The position numbers and the translations under genes were made by a program. A DNA stretch of 55,125 nucleotides from assembly GCA_016935565.1 (NCBI GenBank), contig JAFGQS010000050.1, forward strand, positions 1 through 55,125, written 5' to 3'. Position 1 is the first letter of the stretch. Each line of letters starts with the position of its first letter. Positions 46,841 to 55,125 of the stretch are shown here, piece by piece. The stretch comes from Deltaproteobacteria bacterium. Its GTDB lineage: Bacteria; Desulfobacterota; Syntrophia; Syntrophales; UBA6807. Under the pieces are notes generated by a model, which was given only the letters and a program-made list of their open reading frames with translations, did no database searches and had not been told where the DNA came from.

Positions 46841-46903
46841 AATATTAATAATTGGTATAATTGAGACAACAACTATAACTTCTCGATTCTCCGTAAAAAA
46901 TTT

Positions 46904-47212
46904 CTAAACAATGACAACTGAGTTATCACAATCACCGTAAGGGCTTCGTACGAGTTTGTCAGCCTCTCTATCAAGTTCCCAAAAACTTTTATCTATCAGA
47001 TAGAGGAACTGGTATTCACGTCCTTTATCAAGATCGACGGTCACGGTAAATTCACCCTTTTTTGACTTTTTCATCGGAGTTGCATAGGTATTCCAATTGT
47101 TGAATTCACCAACGATATGCACCGTTCTGGCGAATCCGACTGAGCCCTCAGGTAAACTAAATGTGACTTTGCAAACAGGTTGTTCTTTTAAATATTGTTT
47201 TTTTATAATCAA
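46904..47212 (-). CDS. small glycogen-binding-domain (CBM48/isoamylase early-set) protein
   Basis: A stand-alone carbohydrate-binding module of 102 residues with the TTG start at 47212, preceded by AAAGGAGG. This start makes it the same length as its paralogue at 47910-48218 and gives the same opening (IIKKQ-x-LK). The CBM48 core is VHIVGEFNNWNTYATPMKK, followed by GREYQFLYLIDKSFWELD. No catalytic domain is attached. It probably binds glycogen or another glucan; partner enzymes are not nearby. An upstream ATG at 47314 is not used in this reading. Confidence 0.82.
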   Translation of the reverse strand: MIIKKQYLKEQPVCKVTFSLPEGSVGFARTVHIVGEFNNWNTYATPMKKSKKGEFTVTVDLDKGREYQFLYLIDKSFWELDREADKLVRSPYGDCDNSVVIV

Positions 47213-47348
47213 AAGGAATCCTCCTTTATTTCTTACCGTTAAAATCTTACACTCCTTCCGCTTTGAAACAGGCTTGATCGAAGTTCGTTGAACAGGATAT
47301 TCGAAAAAAAACATACAGAGGATTCGATGCCTTGAGTAGAAATGTCAG

Positions 47349-47579
47349 CTATTCAATGATTTCTAAAAAAGATTTCCTTCGCACCTTAGATGATACTGCA
47401 CTCAAAATAGTCCTTATTGCTTTTGCGGTTTGCCCTTGCTTGCCGATAACCTTCCCAATATCCTCCTTTGAGACTTTTAATTCATATATAGATGTCTGAC
47501 CACCGTTTACTTCAAATACTTCTACCTTTTCGGGATGATCGACTAAAGCCTTGACCATATAGGTGATCAACTCTTTCAT
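47349..47579 (-). CDS. khpA: KH-domain RNA-binding protein KhpA (YlqC family)
   Basis: Small KH protein of 76 residues. The RNA-binding GxxG loop is IGKQGQTAKAIR, the usual place in the fold. KhpA forms dimers or pairs with KhpB and affects RNA stability and cell envelope growth in several bacteria. It normally lies between rpsP and rimM; here it sits alone between two glycogen-binding-domain genes on the same strand. Confidence 0.92.
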   Translation of the reverse strand: MKELITYMVKALVDHPEKVEVFEVNGGQTSIYELKVSKEDIGKVIGKQGQTAKAIRTILSAVSSKVRRKSFLEIIE

Positions 47580-47909
47580 ATAAATATTCTCCCCGTGTTC
47601 AAAAAAGCCACACTATTTGAGAAATGTGCCCCGGCTGCTGATTACGTGTTTAGCGGAGCCTTGCATTGGTTGTCATCGTTTCTTTTTCATCTTTTGACAT
47701 CCATATATTTCTGGTAGTAAATCATTACAAATCACCTTGGTCCAACATGGGATTATAAAAGCCGTTATTACTGTTTTCATATTTTCATGCGGCTCTTTGC
47801 AATTTCGGATCGCCGACGCATTGAGATAAATTTTAGATGATGGTACTTTTGAAAAATTCCAGATCCTGGCACGTCATGTATTCCTTCGTTTAATTGGTAG
47901 TTATTCTTA
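47580..47909. other. intergenic region with nothing recognised
   Basis: 330 AT-rich bases between the second CBM48 gene and khpA. I see no gene, clear terminator or promoter that I can support. Confidence 0.4.
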
Positions 47910-48218
47910 TTAAACGACAACTATGGAATTTTCAGCATCTCCAAAGGGAGTCGGGACATACTTGTCCGCATTCCAGGCATTCTCCCATTGTGTCTGATCG
48001 ATCAGATACCTGAACTGATATTCTTTCCCCTTTTCAAGATCAATCGTCACCGTAAACGATCCATCTTTCAGCTTTTTCATTGGTGTTGCGGTAGGAACCC
48101 AGTTGTTAAACTCACCAACAAGATGGGCTGACACGGCGTCGTTTGTCATTTCCCCGGGTAATCCAAATGTGACCTTGCATACAGGCCTGCTTTTTAGAAA
48201 TTGTTTTTTGATAATCAT
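47910..48218 (-). CDS. small glycogen-binding-domain (CBM48/isoamylase early-set) protein
   Basis: Paralogue of the gene at 46904-47212, 102 residues, ATG start behind GAGGAGATAA. The core is AHLVGEFNNWVPTATPMKK and GKEYQFRYLIDQTQWENAW. The tryptophans that bind glucan in CBM48 are kept in FNNW. The two copies share roughly half their residues, so they diverged long ago. They flank khpA and all three genes point the same way, which hints at one regulon but not proven co-transcription. Confidence 0.87.
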   Translation of the reverse strand: MIIKKQFLKSRPVCKVTFGLPGEMTNDAVSAHLVGEFNNWVPTATPMKKLKDGSFTVTIDLEKGKEYQFRYLIDQTQWENAWNADKYVPTPFGDAENSIVVV

Positions 48219-48436
48219 GATTATCTCCTCTCAATGTATATTTTTATCTAAAACTCCATCTCGGGATGATTCTATGTGGAGTTCCGTATTCTCTTGAACA
48301 GTATCAGGGTGTGTAAATGATGAAAATTTTTCTGTGCGAAACAATCAGTTACAAAAAATACCCCTAATTCTATACAGGAAATATTTAAAGTACAATACCA
48401 ATTGAATCCCAAATTAATACCGGGTAACTACTGGCA

Positions 48437-51115
48437 TTACAATAGTGATGACAGGTGGGATTGAAGATTGGTTTTTCTATTTGTCAGACCGAGCTTCTTT
48501 CTGATATTCTCTCGGTGAAAATTAATCGTTCTCAAGGAAAGATACAATAAGTCTGCTATCTCTTTGGTTGTTTTTCCCTCTTTGATCAGATTCGCTATCT
48601 GAATCTCCTTCGGGGTCAGGTTGCAGTGGTCCAGTCTAAGATTGCGCAGGAAGGGAGAGATGATATTATTTAAATTTGTTTTAAGAATATCTAAGTAATT
48701 TTCTTGATCCGATTTATGACTGCACGTTTTTACTTTTTCTATATACGGTATGATCAGTTCCCTGACATTAGACAAAACGTTTTCCTGAAGCTCTTCCTTA
48801 TCCGTTTCCCTGTGTTTCAAGAGAACCTTCAAGGCGGTGTTAGTCTCCTCGAGATGGCGAGACTTGAGTTCCAATTCCTTTTCAGTCTGTTTACGCTGCG
48901 TAATGTCGCGGGTGACACCCAGTATCTCTTCAAGCCGGCCGTCTGAATCCCGGAGGAATGTTATTTTGACCTCAGTTCGGATAGTTGAACCATCTTTACG
49001 AATCATTTCAAGTTCAAGTGCGATTGGTCCTTCCAGGTCTCCTTGCTTCGTCTGCTCTATCGCCATTCCCTGCCTGAAGGCACTCATAGCGGCTTCATAG
49101 GAATCAGGGGTTAATATTTCCCGTATCGTCTGCTTCATGGCCTCATCACTACTGTAACCCCTCAATTTTCCGACAGACGGGCTGATGTAGGTGAATGTTA
49201 GATTCATGTCCGTGGTCCAGATGACATCCGATATGTTTTCAGCAAGGAGACGGTACTTGACTTCGCTCTTTCGGATTTCTTTATAAAGACGCTTAAGGTC
49301 GGTTATATCTAAAAACGAGGCCACGCTTTTTTTTGTTCCCGGGATCATGGATACGGTGGAGAGAATTTCCTTTTTATCGCCGTAACTGTCAAGGAAGGTG
49401 AATTCATAGTTTCTCGGAGAAGCATTCGGGTCAATCCTCCGTAGCTTATGGTATTCCTTCATTCTTTCCAGATCGTATTTTTCGACGAATTCCGTCCACC
49501 TCTTCTTGCCGTCCACTTCCTGTTTCGTATATCCTGACAACTTTTCAAATTCTCCGTTTGTCATGAGAATCGTCATATCTTCGTCAATGATGACTGTCGC
49601 CGCCCCCGTCGTTTCGAAAATTGTCCGGTACAATTTTTCTGATATGGACAGTCTTTCCTGAATCTCAAGGTCTTCTGTTATATCGTCCACCATCTCAATG
49701 GCTGCTGTGACAGTACCGGCTTTGTCTTTAATGGGGGATGAAATTATCCTGTAATTTCTTATTTCACCGCTTACAGGAGTTTCGGTAATGGATTCATAAA
49801 CCTTACCATCTCGCAGTGTCATGAACGTCGGACAGTAAGAACAGATATCTTCACGCGGGGGATCATTAAACGTCCTGTAGCATATCGGCTGTGTTGAAAC
49901 ATCCACATGGGGGTACCACTTTCTCATCTGATTGTTTAATGAGAGAATCTTCATGTCAGGACTGATAAGGGAAACGCCGATCGCAATGTTGTCAATAACA
50001 CTCCTATATCTTTCTTCGGATGCCCTGAGTGCTTCCACGGCCTGCTTGTGCTCCGTAATATCTTCAAAAGTCATGACAATACTCTTTCCATCTAAGCTGT
50101 CTCCTAATCCGGCAGCTGTCACCCGGCAGAAGATTTCCTTCCCGTCCTTTCGCCTGTTCGGAAACAGAGGTTCCCTGATATCGACGGATCTATTTTCCAG
50201 CTCGGTGTTGATTGTCTTATCAATTTCCTCGAATTCTTTATCATTACGGTATAAAATTCTTATGCTTTTTCCAATAAGCTCATCAGGTTTCCACCCAAAA
50301 ACCGATTCTACAGCAGCATTGACAAAGATGATCCGGCTATCGCTTAAACCAAATAACGCATGGGGTACGGATGTCAGGATTGTAGATTCGAGCCTCTTTA
50401 ACTGTTCCAGCTTTTCCCTTGTCTCCTTTACTTCTGTAATGTCCATAGTATTGCCGAGAATCGCTTTTTCCCTCTCATAGTAAATGGGCGAAACGGTTTC
50501 CATCAGCCATTTGATGTTTCCATTCCTGTCTATAATTCTGTATTCGTAAGGTGTGGGACTTTCCCCTTTTATCATTCTGATGGATTTCTCCCTTACCATC
50601 TCTCGATCTTCAGGATGAACATAACTCAATATGTCAGAACCCAGCAGCTCTTCCATTGAATAACCTGAATATCGTGGTATATGTGGATTGGCAAAGACGA
50701 TCATGCGATTCTGGACAACATAAACGCCGATCTGTAAGCTGTTTGCCATGGTACGATAAAGTTCTTCTGTTTGTTTGCGTTCAGTAATGTCAACAAGAGA
50801 TGCAATACTCTTCGCTGTTTCAGGTATCATATTGAAGGTGATCAAAACGTCAATAATCTTCCCTTCTTTGTCTATGAAACATGATTCGTAGTTTCCTGGA
50901 GCAGTATCAGGGTTAATCCTTCGTAGCTGACGATAGTTTTTTATCTTATACAGGTCATCTTTGCCGAAGAATTCTGTCCACGATTTCTTCCCTTCGATAT
51001 CTTTCCTTGTAAAACCCGATAATTTTGAAAATTCGTCATTAATCAAAGATATGGACATATCTTCTTCAATGATCACCATCGCAGTTCCTGTGTTCTCAAA
51101 AATTGCCTTGTACAT
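48437..51115 (-). CDS. multi-PAS regulator with C-terminal LuxR-type HTH
   Basis: Cytoplasmic one-component regulator of 892 residues. About six PAS modules run in tandem (roughly 1-112, 114-235, 236-360, 366-485, 491-610 and 616-750), several followed by PAC segments such as MTFEDITEHKQAVEALR. A short coiled coil precedes a LuxR-type helix-turn-helix at about 830-890 (LTPKEIQIANLIKEGKTTKE). No histidine kinase or receiver domain is present, so sensing and DNA binding seem direct. PAS1 and PAS5 are strikingly alike (TGTAMVIIEEDM versus TGAATVIIDEDM). Ligand unknown. RBS GTAGGAAG precedes the ATG. Confidence 0.9.
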   Translation of the reverse strand: MYKAIFENTGTAMVIIEEDMSISLINDEFSKLSGFTRKDIEGKKSWTEFFGKDDLYKIKNYRQLRRINPDTAPGNYESCFIDKEGKIIDVLITFNMIPETAKSIASLVDITERKQTEELYRTMANSLQIGVYVVQNRMIVFANPHIPRYSGYSMEELLGSDILSYVHPEDREMVREKSIRMIKGESPTPYEYRIIDRNGNIKWLMETVSPIYYEREKAILGNTMDITEVKETREKLEQLKRLESTILTSVPHALFGLSDSRIIFVNAAVESVFGWKPDELIGKSIRILYRNDKEFEEIDKTINTELENRSVDIREPLFPNRRKDGKEIFCRVTAAGLGDSLDGKSIVMTFEDITEHKQAVEALRASEERYRSVIDNIAIGVSLISPDMKILSLNNQMRKWYPHVDVSTQPICYRTFNDPPREDICSYCPTFMTLRDGKVYESITETPVSGEIRNYRIISSPIKDKAGTVTAAIEMVDDITEDLEIQERLSISEKLYRTIFETTGAATVIIDEDMTILMTNGEFEKLSGYTKQEVDGKKRWTEFVEKYDLERMKEYHKLRRIDPNASPRNYEFTFLDSYGDKKEILSTVSMIPGTKKSVASFLDITDLKRLYKEIRKSEVKYRLLAENISDVIWTTDMNLTFTYISPSVGKLRGYSSDEAMKQTIREILTPDSYEAAMSAFRQGMAIEQTKQGDLEGPIALELEMIRKDGSTIRTEVKITFLRDSDGRLEEILGVTRDITQRKQTEKELELKSRHLEETNTALKVLLKHRETDKEELQENVLSNVRELIIPYIEKVKTCSHKSDQENYLDILKTNLNNIISPFLRNLRLDHCNLTPKEIQIANLIKEGKTTKEIADLLYLSLRTINFHRENIRKKLGLTNRKTNLQSHLSSLL

Positions 51116-51921
51116 TTACTTCCTACTCCATGTGTCATATTTGGTTTCGGCCCGTTCAATGACAGTTTTCAATGGGTTGCCATTCAGTTTATGCAAAACT
51201 CATCGATTCACGTACGATTTGCCATATTCTGGTTTTATTTACTTCGTTCGATATAACGATGATCAATTATGTGTGTCATTGATGAACTGATGCGTCTGGA
51301 TGGCCGGGCTTGAAGCACATCGATATAAATAAATAATTTGGTTACTCACAATAGTCGTAATTTATGTTCCGGCAATGTTGTGTGTAGCTTTCATTGTATC
51401 TTCAGGGAACCATTATCAACAAGAATACAACAGGGTGGCGCACGCAAACAAAGCGCTTTGTAATTTGAATGCGACGTATGAATGAAGTTAATGAATATGA
51501 AAACAGAGAAGGATCCTTACCGTTCCCTTTTTTACGATAAGCACAATATAATGTAGCAATATAAAAATCAAGAAAAACTGATAAACTTCTGCTATCGACA
51601 AAAACAGAGAGGAGAAGCATAAGATCGTGTATGCATAGGACAATCATCTGCTCTCGCCGTTTTTCGATGACAGAGATTCCATATGTACGTATGCATGATA
51701 AACCATGATTCTTTTGGCGGCTTTTTATGAAACCTCCTTTTCCATAAACACGAATTACACGCTTTTTCTTTCAGACAAGACATATGGTCAGACTGTATTA
51801 AAATCAAAATCCTCAGTATGAATATGGAAGGCTGCATTCTAAATGACTTGATCAACACCTCGCCGTCGTGTAAAAAACAAGTATTATAGTGTCAACAAGA
51901 TATATATAAGTGGAGGAATAT
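51116..51921. other. gene-free region between the PAS regulator and the methyltransferase
   Basis: About 800 AT-rich bases. Two minus-strand frames (51402-51647 and 51592-51858) have no recognisable content or ribosome site and are not called. The region must hold the regulator's promoter and that of the methyltransferase, but none is clear. Confidence 0.4.
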
Positions 51922-53028
51922 ATGGATATTTCCAAAGCCGGGGAGGCTCGCGTGTTGTCACCGGAAGATATAGGGCGAACGGCAACGGCCTTTAAGAAAA
52001 GCCGTATTCTGTTGAGCGCATTCGAACTGGATCTTTTTACGGTTCTGGGTCGCCAAAAACGGACATCTCATGACGTGGCGGTGGAACTCGGAACAAATCC
52101 GCGTGCGACCGACCGCCTCCTGAATGCGCTGTGTGCTCTGGGTTTGATACGAAAAGATGACGGGTACTTCTCAAACACAGAGTCGGCGACCCGTTTTCTG
52201 GTGAAGGGCGAAAAGGAATATATGTCAGGTATGATGCATACGGCTCATCTCTGGCGCACGTGGAATACGATGACGGGTGCAATCAAAAAGGGCGGCAGGG
52301 CCATGGATACGTCAATAAAAGAAGAAGATCCCGCATGGACGCCGGCCTTTATAGAAGCAATGAATTACCGGGCCGTCATGGTTGCAGAAAAACTTGTCTC
52401 GCGTCTGGATCTTGCGGGAGTGAAACAGGTACTTGATGTCGGAGGCGGTTCAGGGGCATACGCCATAGCCTTTGTAAAAAGCCACCCCGATATTGTTGCC
52501 ACTGTTTTTGACCTGCCCGGAGTCATTCGTTTAACAAAACAATATATAGCGGAATCGGGTATGACCGATCGAATCAGTACTGTATCCGGCGATTATCATG
52601 AAGATGATCTGGGCACCGGTTTTGATCTTGTATTCCTGTCGGCTATTATACACAGTAACTCACCTGACCGGAACCGGGCGCTTATTGAAAAAGGAGCAAA
52701 AGCTCTCAACCCGGGCGGTCGAATTATTATTCAAGACTTCATTGTCAATGAAGACAGAACAGGTCCCCTTTTCGGTGTGCTCTTTGCTCTGAATATGATA
52801 GTCGGAACCGAAGCGGGAGATACCTATACGGAGTCTGAGGTAAAAACCTGGCTTATGCAGGCGGGGGTTACCGATATTACATCCATGACCGGTTTCGGGC
52901 CGACAACCTTGATAATGGGACGAAAAAAAAGTGACGAGCATTTCTCCACTCATCATTGCCGAGCAGGCGAAAGGCTGAGGGCTAAAGGCTCAAGGCGTTA
53001 TCAGAATATCGGATTTGGGAAATCGTGA
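51922..53028 (+). CDS. SAM-dependent O-methyltransferase, AcMT/hydroxyneurosporene type
   Basis: Class I methyltransferase of 368 residues. A winged-helix dimerisation domain (about 20-105) precedes the Rossmann domain with the SAM motif VLDVGGGSGAYAI. The active-site region reads SAIIHSNSPDRNRALI, where family members usually have a His-Asp/Glu pair. The core ends near TTLIMGRKK. The last 40 or so codons run into a dispersed repeat that starts at 52967, so the tail AGERLRAKGSRR and following are repeat-derived. ATG 51922 follows TGGAGGA; a GTG at 51910 overlaps that site. Substrate unknown. Confidence 0.88.
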   Translation: MDISKAGEARVLSPEDIGRTATAFKKSRILLSAFELDLFTVLGRQKRTSHDVAVELGTNPRATDRLLNALCALGLIRKDDGYFSNTESATRFLVKGEKEYMSGMMHTAHLWRTWNTMTGAIKKGGRAMDTSIKEEDPAWTPAFIEAMNYRAVMVAEKLVSRLDLAGVKQVLDVGGGSGAYAIAFVKSHPDIVATVFDLPGVIRLTKQYIAESGMTDRISTVSGDYHEDDLGTGFDLVFLSAIIHSNSPDRNRALIEKGAKALNPGGRIIIQDFIVNEDRTGPLFGVLFALNMIVGTEAGDTYTESEVKTWLMQAGVTDITSMTGFGPTTLIMGRKKSDEHFSTHHCRAGERLRAKGSRRYQNIGFGKS

Positions 53029-53076
53029 ACCTGGAACCTGTTACCTTTTGCCCTTGGCCCTGAGCCTTTTGCCGTT
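52967..53076. repeat. dispersed inverted-repeat element, copy B, overlapping a gene end
   Basis: Left arm GGCGAAAGGCTGAGGGCTAA (52967-52996) and right arm CCTTTTGCCCTTGGCCCTGA (53044-53076) are imperfect inverted repeats. The core (AGAATATCGG, TTGGGAAAT) matches copy A at 46152-46279. The left arm and core provide the last codons and stop of the methyltransferase gene. Confidence 0.65.
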
Positions 53077-53163
53077 ATCATTTATTAGACACCAACATCT
53101 GTACAAAAAACGCAGTTGTTGTGAATATTGCCTCTAATGAACATTGTTCAATAAAAATATACC

Positions 53164-53192
53164 TTGACAAGCAGGATTATTCTCATTAGAAA
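53164..53192 (+). promoter_or_regulatory. possible sigma-70-type promoter
   Basis: TTGACA at 53164-53169, a 17-base spacer and TAGAAA at 53187-53192. It faces the DUF3800 gene at 53288. Confidence 0.35.
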
Positions 53193-53287
53193 TAAACAAG
53201 CGGGTAAATCCTGGAAGAACCGTGATGCAACACTGAGTATCATAAGTGTGATGGAAGCACACCGGATCCAGGGGCCGCTTTTTTATT

Positions 53288-53935
53288 ATGAACGTATATC
53301 TTGATGAGAGCGGAGACCTCGGGTGGTCTCTCGATAAGCCTTACCGGAGCGGTGGTTCAAGCCGTTATTTAACGATAGCTGCACTCATTATCCCCAAGAC
53401 GCTCGCCCATTTACCCAAACGAATCATCAGAAAAACATACAAAGCCAGGCAGTTGTCATCGAGTGAAGAGCTCAAGGGACAATATATGTCCAAAGAAGAG
53501 ACAAATAAGTTTATTCAAAAGGTCATCCACCTGAAGAAACGTGAACCGTCAATCACGCTCAGCATTATCACCGTTAAAAAAGAAAATGTGCAGCCCCATA
53601 TTCGCTCCGATGCAAACAAGTTATACAACTACATGGTAAACTTCGCTATACTGCAGGAGATCAAGGAATGTCCTGTTGTTGATTTCATCCCCGATCCTCG
53701 GACTATCAAGGTGGCCAGCGGCAACAGCCTCGTGGATTATCTGAAAACTAAGCTCTGGTTTGAGCTTAATTCCGCTACCGTCATCAAACACATACCGGTT
53801 GAGAGTAAGAAAAATCTTACCCTTCAATTCATCGATTTCATAGCTCATGTTGTATGGAGCAGATACGAAAACAATGAATATGATTCCTACCGTCTTTTAC
53901 GGCCGTATATTACGGAACGGCATCTTTTCTTTTAA
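53288..53935 (+). CDS. DUF3800 domain protein
   Basis: A 215-residue protein that opens with the DUF3800 signature (NVYLDESGDLGWS) and keeps a second acidic block late in the sequence (LQFIDFIAHVVW). The family is widespread on mobile and defence-associated DNA and has an RNase H-like acidic core by prediction, but has no assigned reaction. No ribosome site of note. It lies beside a nucleotidyltransferase pair and a restriction-modification gene. Confidence 0.85.
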   Translation: MNVYLDESGDLGWSLDKPYRSGGSSRYLTIAALIIPKTLAHLPKRIIRKTYKARQLSSSEELKGQYMSKEETNKFIQKVIHLKKREPSITLSIITVKKENVQPHIRSDANKLYNYMVNFAILQEIKECPVVDFIPDPRTIKVASGNSLVDYLKTKLWFELNSATVIKHIPVESKKNLTLQFIDFIAHVVWSRYENNEYDSYRLLRPYITERHLFF

Positions 53936-54018
53936 CGGATACATTACCTGCAGAGATAACGGTGATGAAGGTATGAACGCCTGCACGGAAGAGATGATAT
54001 CAGACGGTAATATTCAAT

Positions 54019-54591
54019 TCAGTTCAAATTCGGCAGAGCTTTATCGTCAAATAAAGCTTTTATTTCGGTTTCAATATCAAGCTTTCCTGCCCATTTTTTA
54101 ATATAGGAAAGATCAAGCCTGAAAGTCTGGACAGCAATAATACCGCGGGAATCTCTTATCTGGCGTTCGGAAGGAGTGAGCGTGCTCCAGTAAACCTTAT
54201 GCAAAACAATATCTTCCGGACTTGCCAGCACGGCAGAGAAACCTTCTGACAGTTCTACTTTTTTCGATCGTTCAAAACAGGATTGTCCGAAGAGATCATC
54301 CTTGTGAATCCAGAAATCGGCTTTCATGCCTGTTTTGTGATGTATGAAATTGAACATGCCCGTACTGTCGCATGCTTCCAGGATGCTTTCTTTGCTTATA
54401 TAACCGTCATCGATAAAGAGACGAACAATATCGTCGGGTCTTTCCTTTCTTATTGTTATCACAATATCGATGACGTGGGTGAACCGGGGAATTCCATAAT
54501 AGGTACTGGCGATGGACCCTGTAATAAAATACTTTATTTCGGCCTCCTCCAGTTTCCCGACCAGCCACTTAATGACTTCCAACTGCTCCAC
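54019..54591 (-). CDS. minimal nucleotidyltransferase-like protein
   Basis: A 190-residue protein of the nucleotidyltransferase-fold group found in two-gene cassettes. The GS motif is visible (YFITGSIASTYYG), but the usual D-x-D is THVIDIV, so the first acidic residue is replaced and only one Asp remains. It may be catalytically weak or use other residues. It overlaps the upstream small gene by 23 bases. Related pairs are sometimes toxin-antitoxin modules (MNT-like); this is inference. Confidence 0.75.
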   Translation of the reverse strand: MEQLEVIKWLVGKLEEAEIKYFITGSIASTYYGIPRFTHVIDIVITIRKERPDDIVRLFIDDGYISKESILEACDSTGMFNFIHHKTGMKADFWIHKDDLFGQSCFERSKKVELSEGFSAVLASPEDIVLHKVYWSTLTPSERQIRDSRGIIAVQTFRLDLSYIKKWAGKLDIETEIKALFDDKALPNLN

Positions 54592-54778
54592 CAGTCATCC
54601 TCTTTCTTGACCGTCTTTCGATTTCTGCATCGCTCAATTCAGGGTGTAAGGCTCGTTCCGATGCTCGTACCTGTGCGAGGGCGATTTCCCACATTTCAAA
54701 GGCAATTCTGAGTCTATCCTTTCCCGTCATGTGCCGGTAGATTTCGATCTGTTTTTTTGCACCTTCGTCAGCTTTCAT
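54569..54778 (-). CDS. small partner of the nucleotidyltransferase
   Basis: A 69-residue protein of the type often encoded just before such nucleotidyltransferases, with the pattern IYRHMTGKDRLRIAFEMWEIA, then HPELSDAEIERRSRKRM. The start at 54778 is chosen because AAGGA lies seven bases upstream; an ATG at 54826 has none. Mostly helical and basic at the end. Function unknown; an antitoxin-like or stabilising partner is plausible. Confidence 0.7.
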   Translation of the reverse strand: MKADEGAKKQIEIYRHMTGKDRLRIAFEMWEIALAQVRASERALHPELSDAEIERRSRKRMTGGAVGSH

Positions 54779-54882
54779 GCAAATCCTTATATGCAGGTTT
54801 TGATGTTTATGCAAATGAAACCGCATAGTTTATAAAAAAGTGAATAATTCACGCATTATTTCAACATCTCAAGGGAGCCGTA

Positions 54883-55125
54883 TTAGTCGATTCCCTCTTC
54901 AACAATTCTGATCTCTTCTTCCGTCAGGCCGTAGAGTTCATAAACGAGCTGATCGATCTGCCGGTCCGTGGTCTCAATCCGGCGCTGGATGACGGTCTTC
55001 TCCTGCGGCATCGTGGCGGCGGCCAATCTCTTGTTGAGATCGAGCATCTGCTCGACGAGTTCGACCATACGGTCGTGGCGGGCTGTGTCTGCGGGGTTGG
55101 AGAAATCTATGGTGCGGATGGGGAG
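54883..55125 (-). CDS. type IIG restriction-modification enzyme, C-terminal part (cut by window edge)
   Basis: The frame is open from the window end (LPIRTIDFSNPADTARHDRM) to the stop at 54883 and gives 80 residues. It matches the extreme C-terminus of Eco57I/TaqI-like combined restriction-methylation proteins: a coiled-coil segment with LVEQMLDLNKRLAAA, then IDQLVYELYGLTEEEI near the end. In family members this lies after the target-recognition domain. The catalytic and recognition domains are outside the window, so specificity cannot be read. Confidence 0.75.
   Translation of the reverse strand, partial: LPIRTIDFSNPADTARHDRMVELVEQMLDLNKRLAAATMPQEKTVIQRRIETTDRQIDQLVYELYGLTEEEIRIVEEGID

Noticed and set aside
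48437-51115. PAS regulator as an N-terminally truncated gene, because it starts within a PAS domain
   Set aside because: A stop codon directly precedes the ATG, with a ribosome site (AGGAAG), so the start appears genuine.
1-55125. CRISPR array or rRNA genes
   Set aside because: No regularly spaced repeats of CRISPR type and no rRNA sequence were seen on either strand.

Overview
The window reads as chromosomal DNA of an anaerobic bacterium, most probably of the former Deltaproteobacteria (Desulfobacterota, Syntrophus-like). This is inferred from the long fab-rib-nusB gene order, the two-subunit 2-oxoacid:ferredoxin oxidoreductase, a pyrophosphate-type phosphofructokinase beside two PEP carboxykinase-family proteins, a MoxR/CoxE pair, and RAYT/REP-type repeats. 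No rRNA gene or species marker is present, so the assignment is an inference.

Left part (1-13.5 kb): a RAYT transposase gene sits in a small element with perfect inverted ends. A minus-strand housekeeping run of about 12 kb follows. In transcription order it is yceD, rpmF, fabD, fabG, acpP, fabF (fatty-acid synthesis); rpiB; a collapsed glyA relic; comEB and nrdR (deoxynucleotides); ribE, ribBA, ribH (riboflavin); nusB; a stand-alone M17 peptidase N-domain; and trkA-trkH (K+ uptake). Three things normally found in this order are absent or broken: plsX/fabH between rpmF and fabD, glyA between rpiB and comEB (a 175-bp remnant is visible), and ribD between nrdR and ribE.

Middle (13.5-35.7 kb): gltX is followed by tRNA-Gln(CUG) and tRNA-Glu(CUC). 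Next come a gene-poor stretch with a cold-shock-like protein, a membrane protein with an internal 47-residue duplication, and a secreted beta-rich protein. After these lie a thiolase, the MoxR-CoxE pair, a Na+/phosphate cotransporter with PhoU-like tail, an amino-acid ABC transporter, a DMT exporter, an RsbRD-like sensor, an RND pump with an unusual C-terminal membrane/PH-like extension and its adaptor, and a TrmH/SpoU RNA methyltransferase.

Right part (35.9-55.1 kb): three consecutive NUDIX hydrolases, the two oxidoreductase subunits, then a divergent ATP-type PEPCK paralogue, a phosphofructokinase with the residues of PPi enzymes, and a GTP-type PEPCK. These last genes form a pyruvate/PEP/fructose-phosphate module. 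A 157-bp MITE-like element with perfect 24-bp inverted ends lies between pfk and pckG. Beyond it are repeat-rich DNA, yjbQ, two small glycogen-binding-domain paralogues flanking khpA, a six-PAS LuxR-type regulator and an O-methyltransferase whose 3' end runs into a dispersed inverted-repeat element. The last 2 kb is accessory: a DUF3800 protein, a minimal nucleotidyltransferase with its small partner, and the C-terminus of a type IIG restriction-modification enzyme cut by the window edge.

No CRISPR array, rRNA or recognisable riboswitch was found. I do not claim a clearly new multi-gene system. The most informative observations are the glyA relic, the RAYT/MITE family, the dispersed repeat that supplies a protein C-terminus, and the RND-PH fusion.
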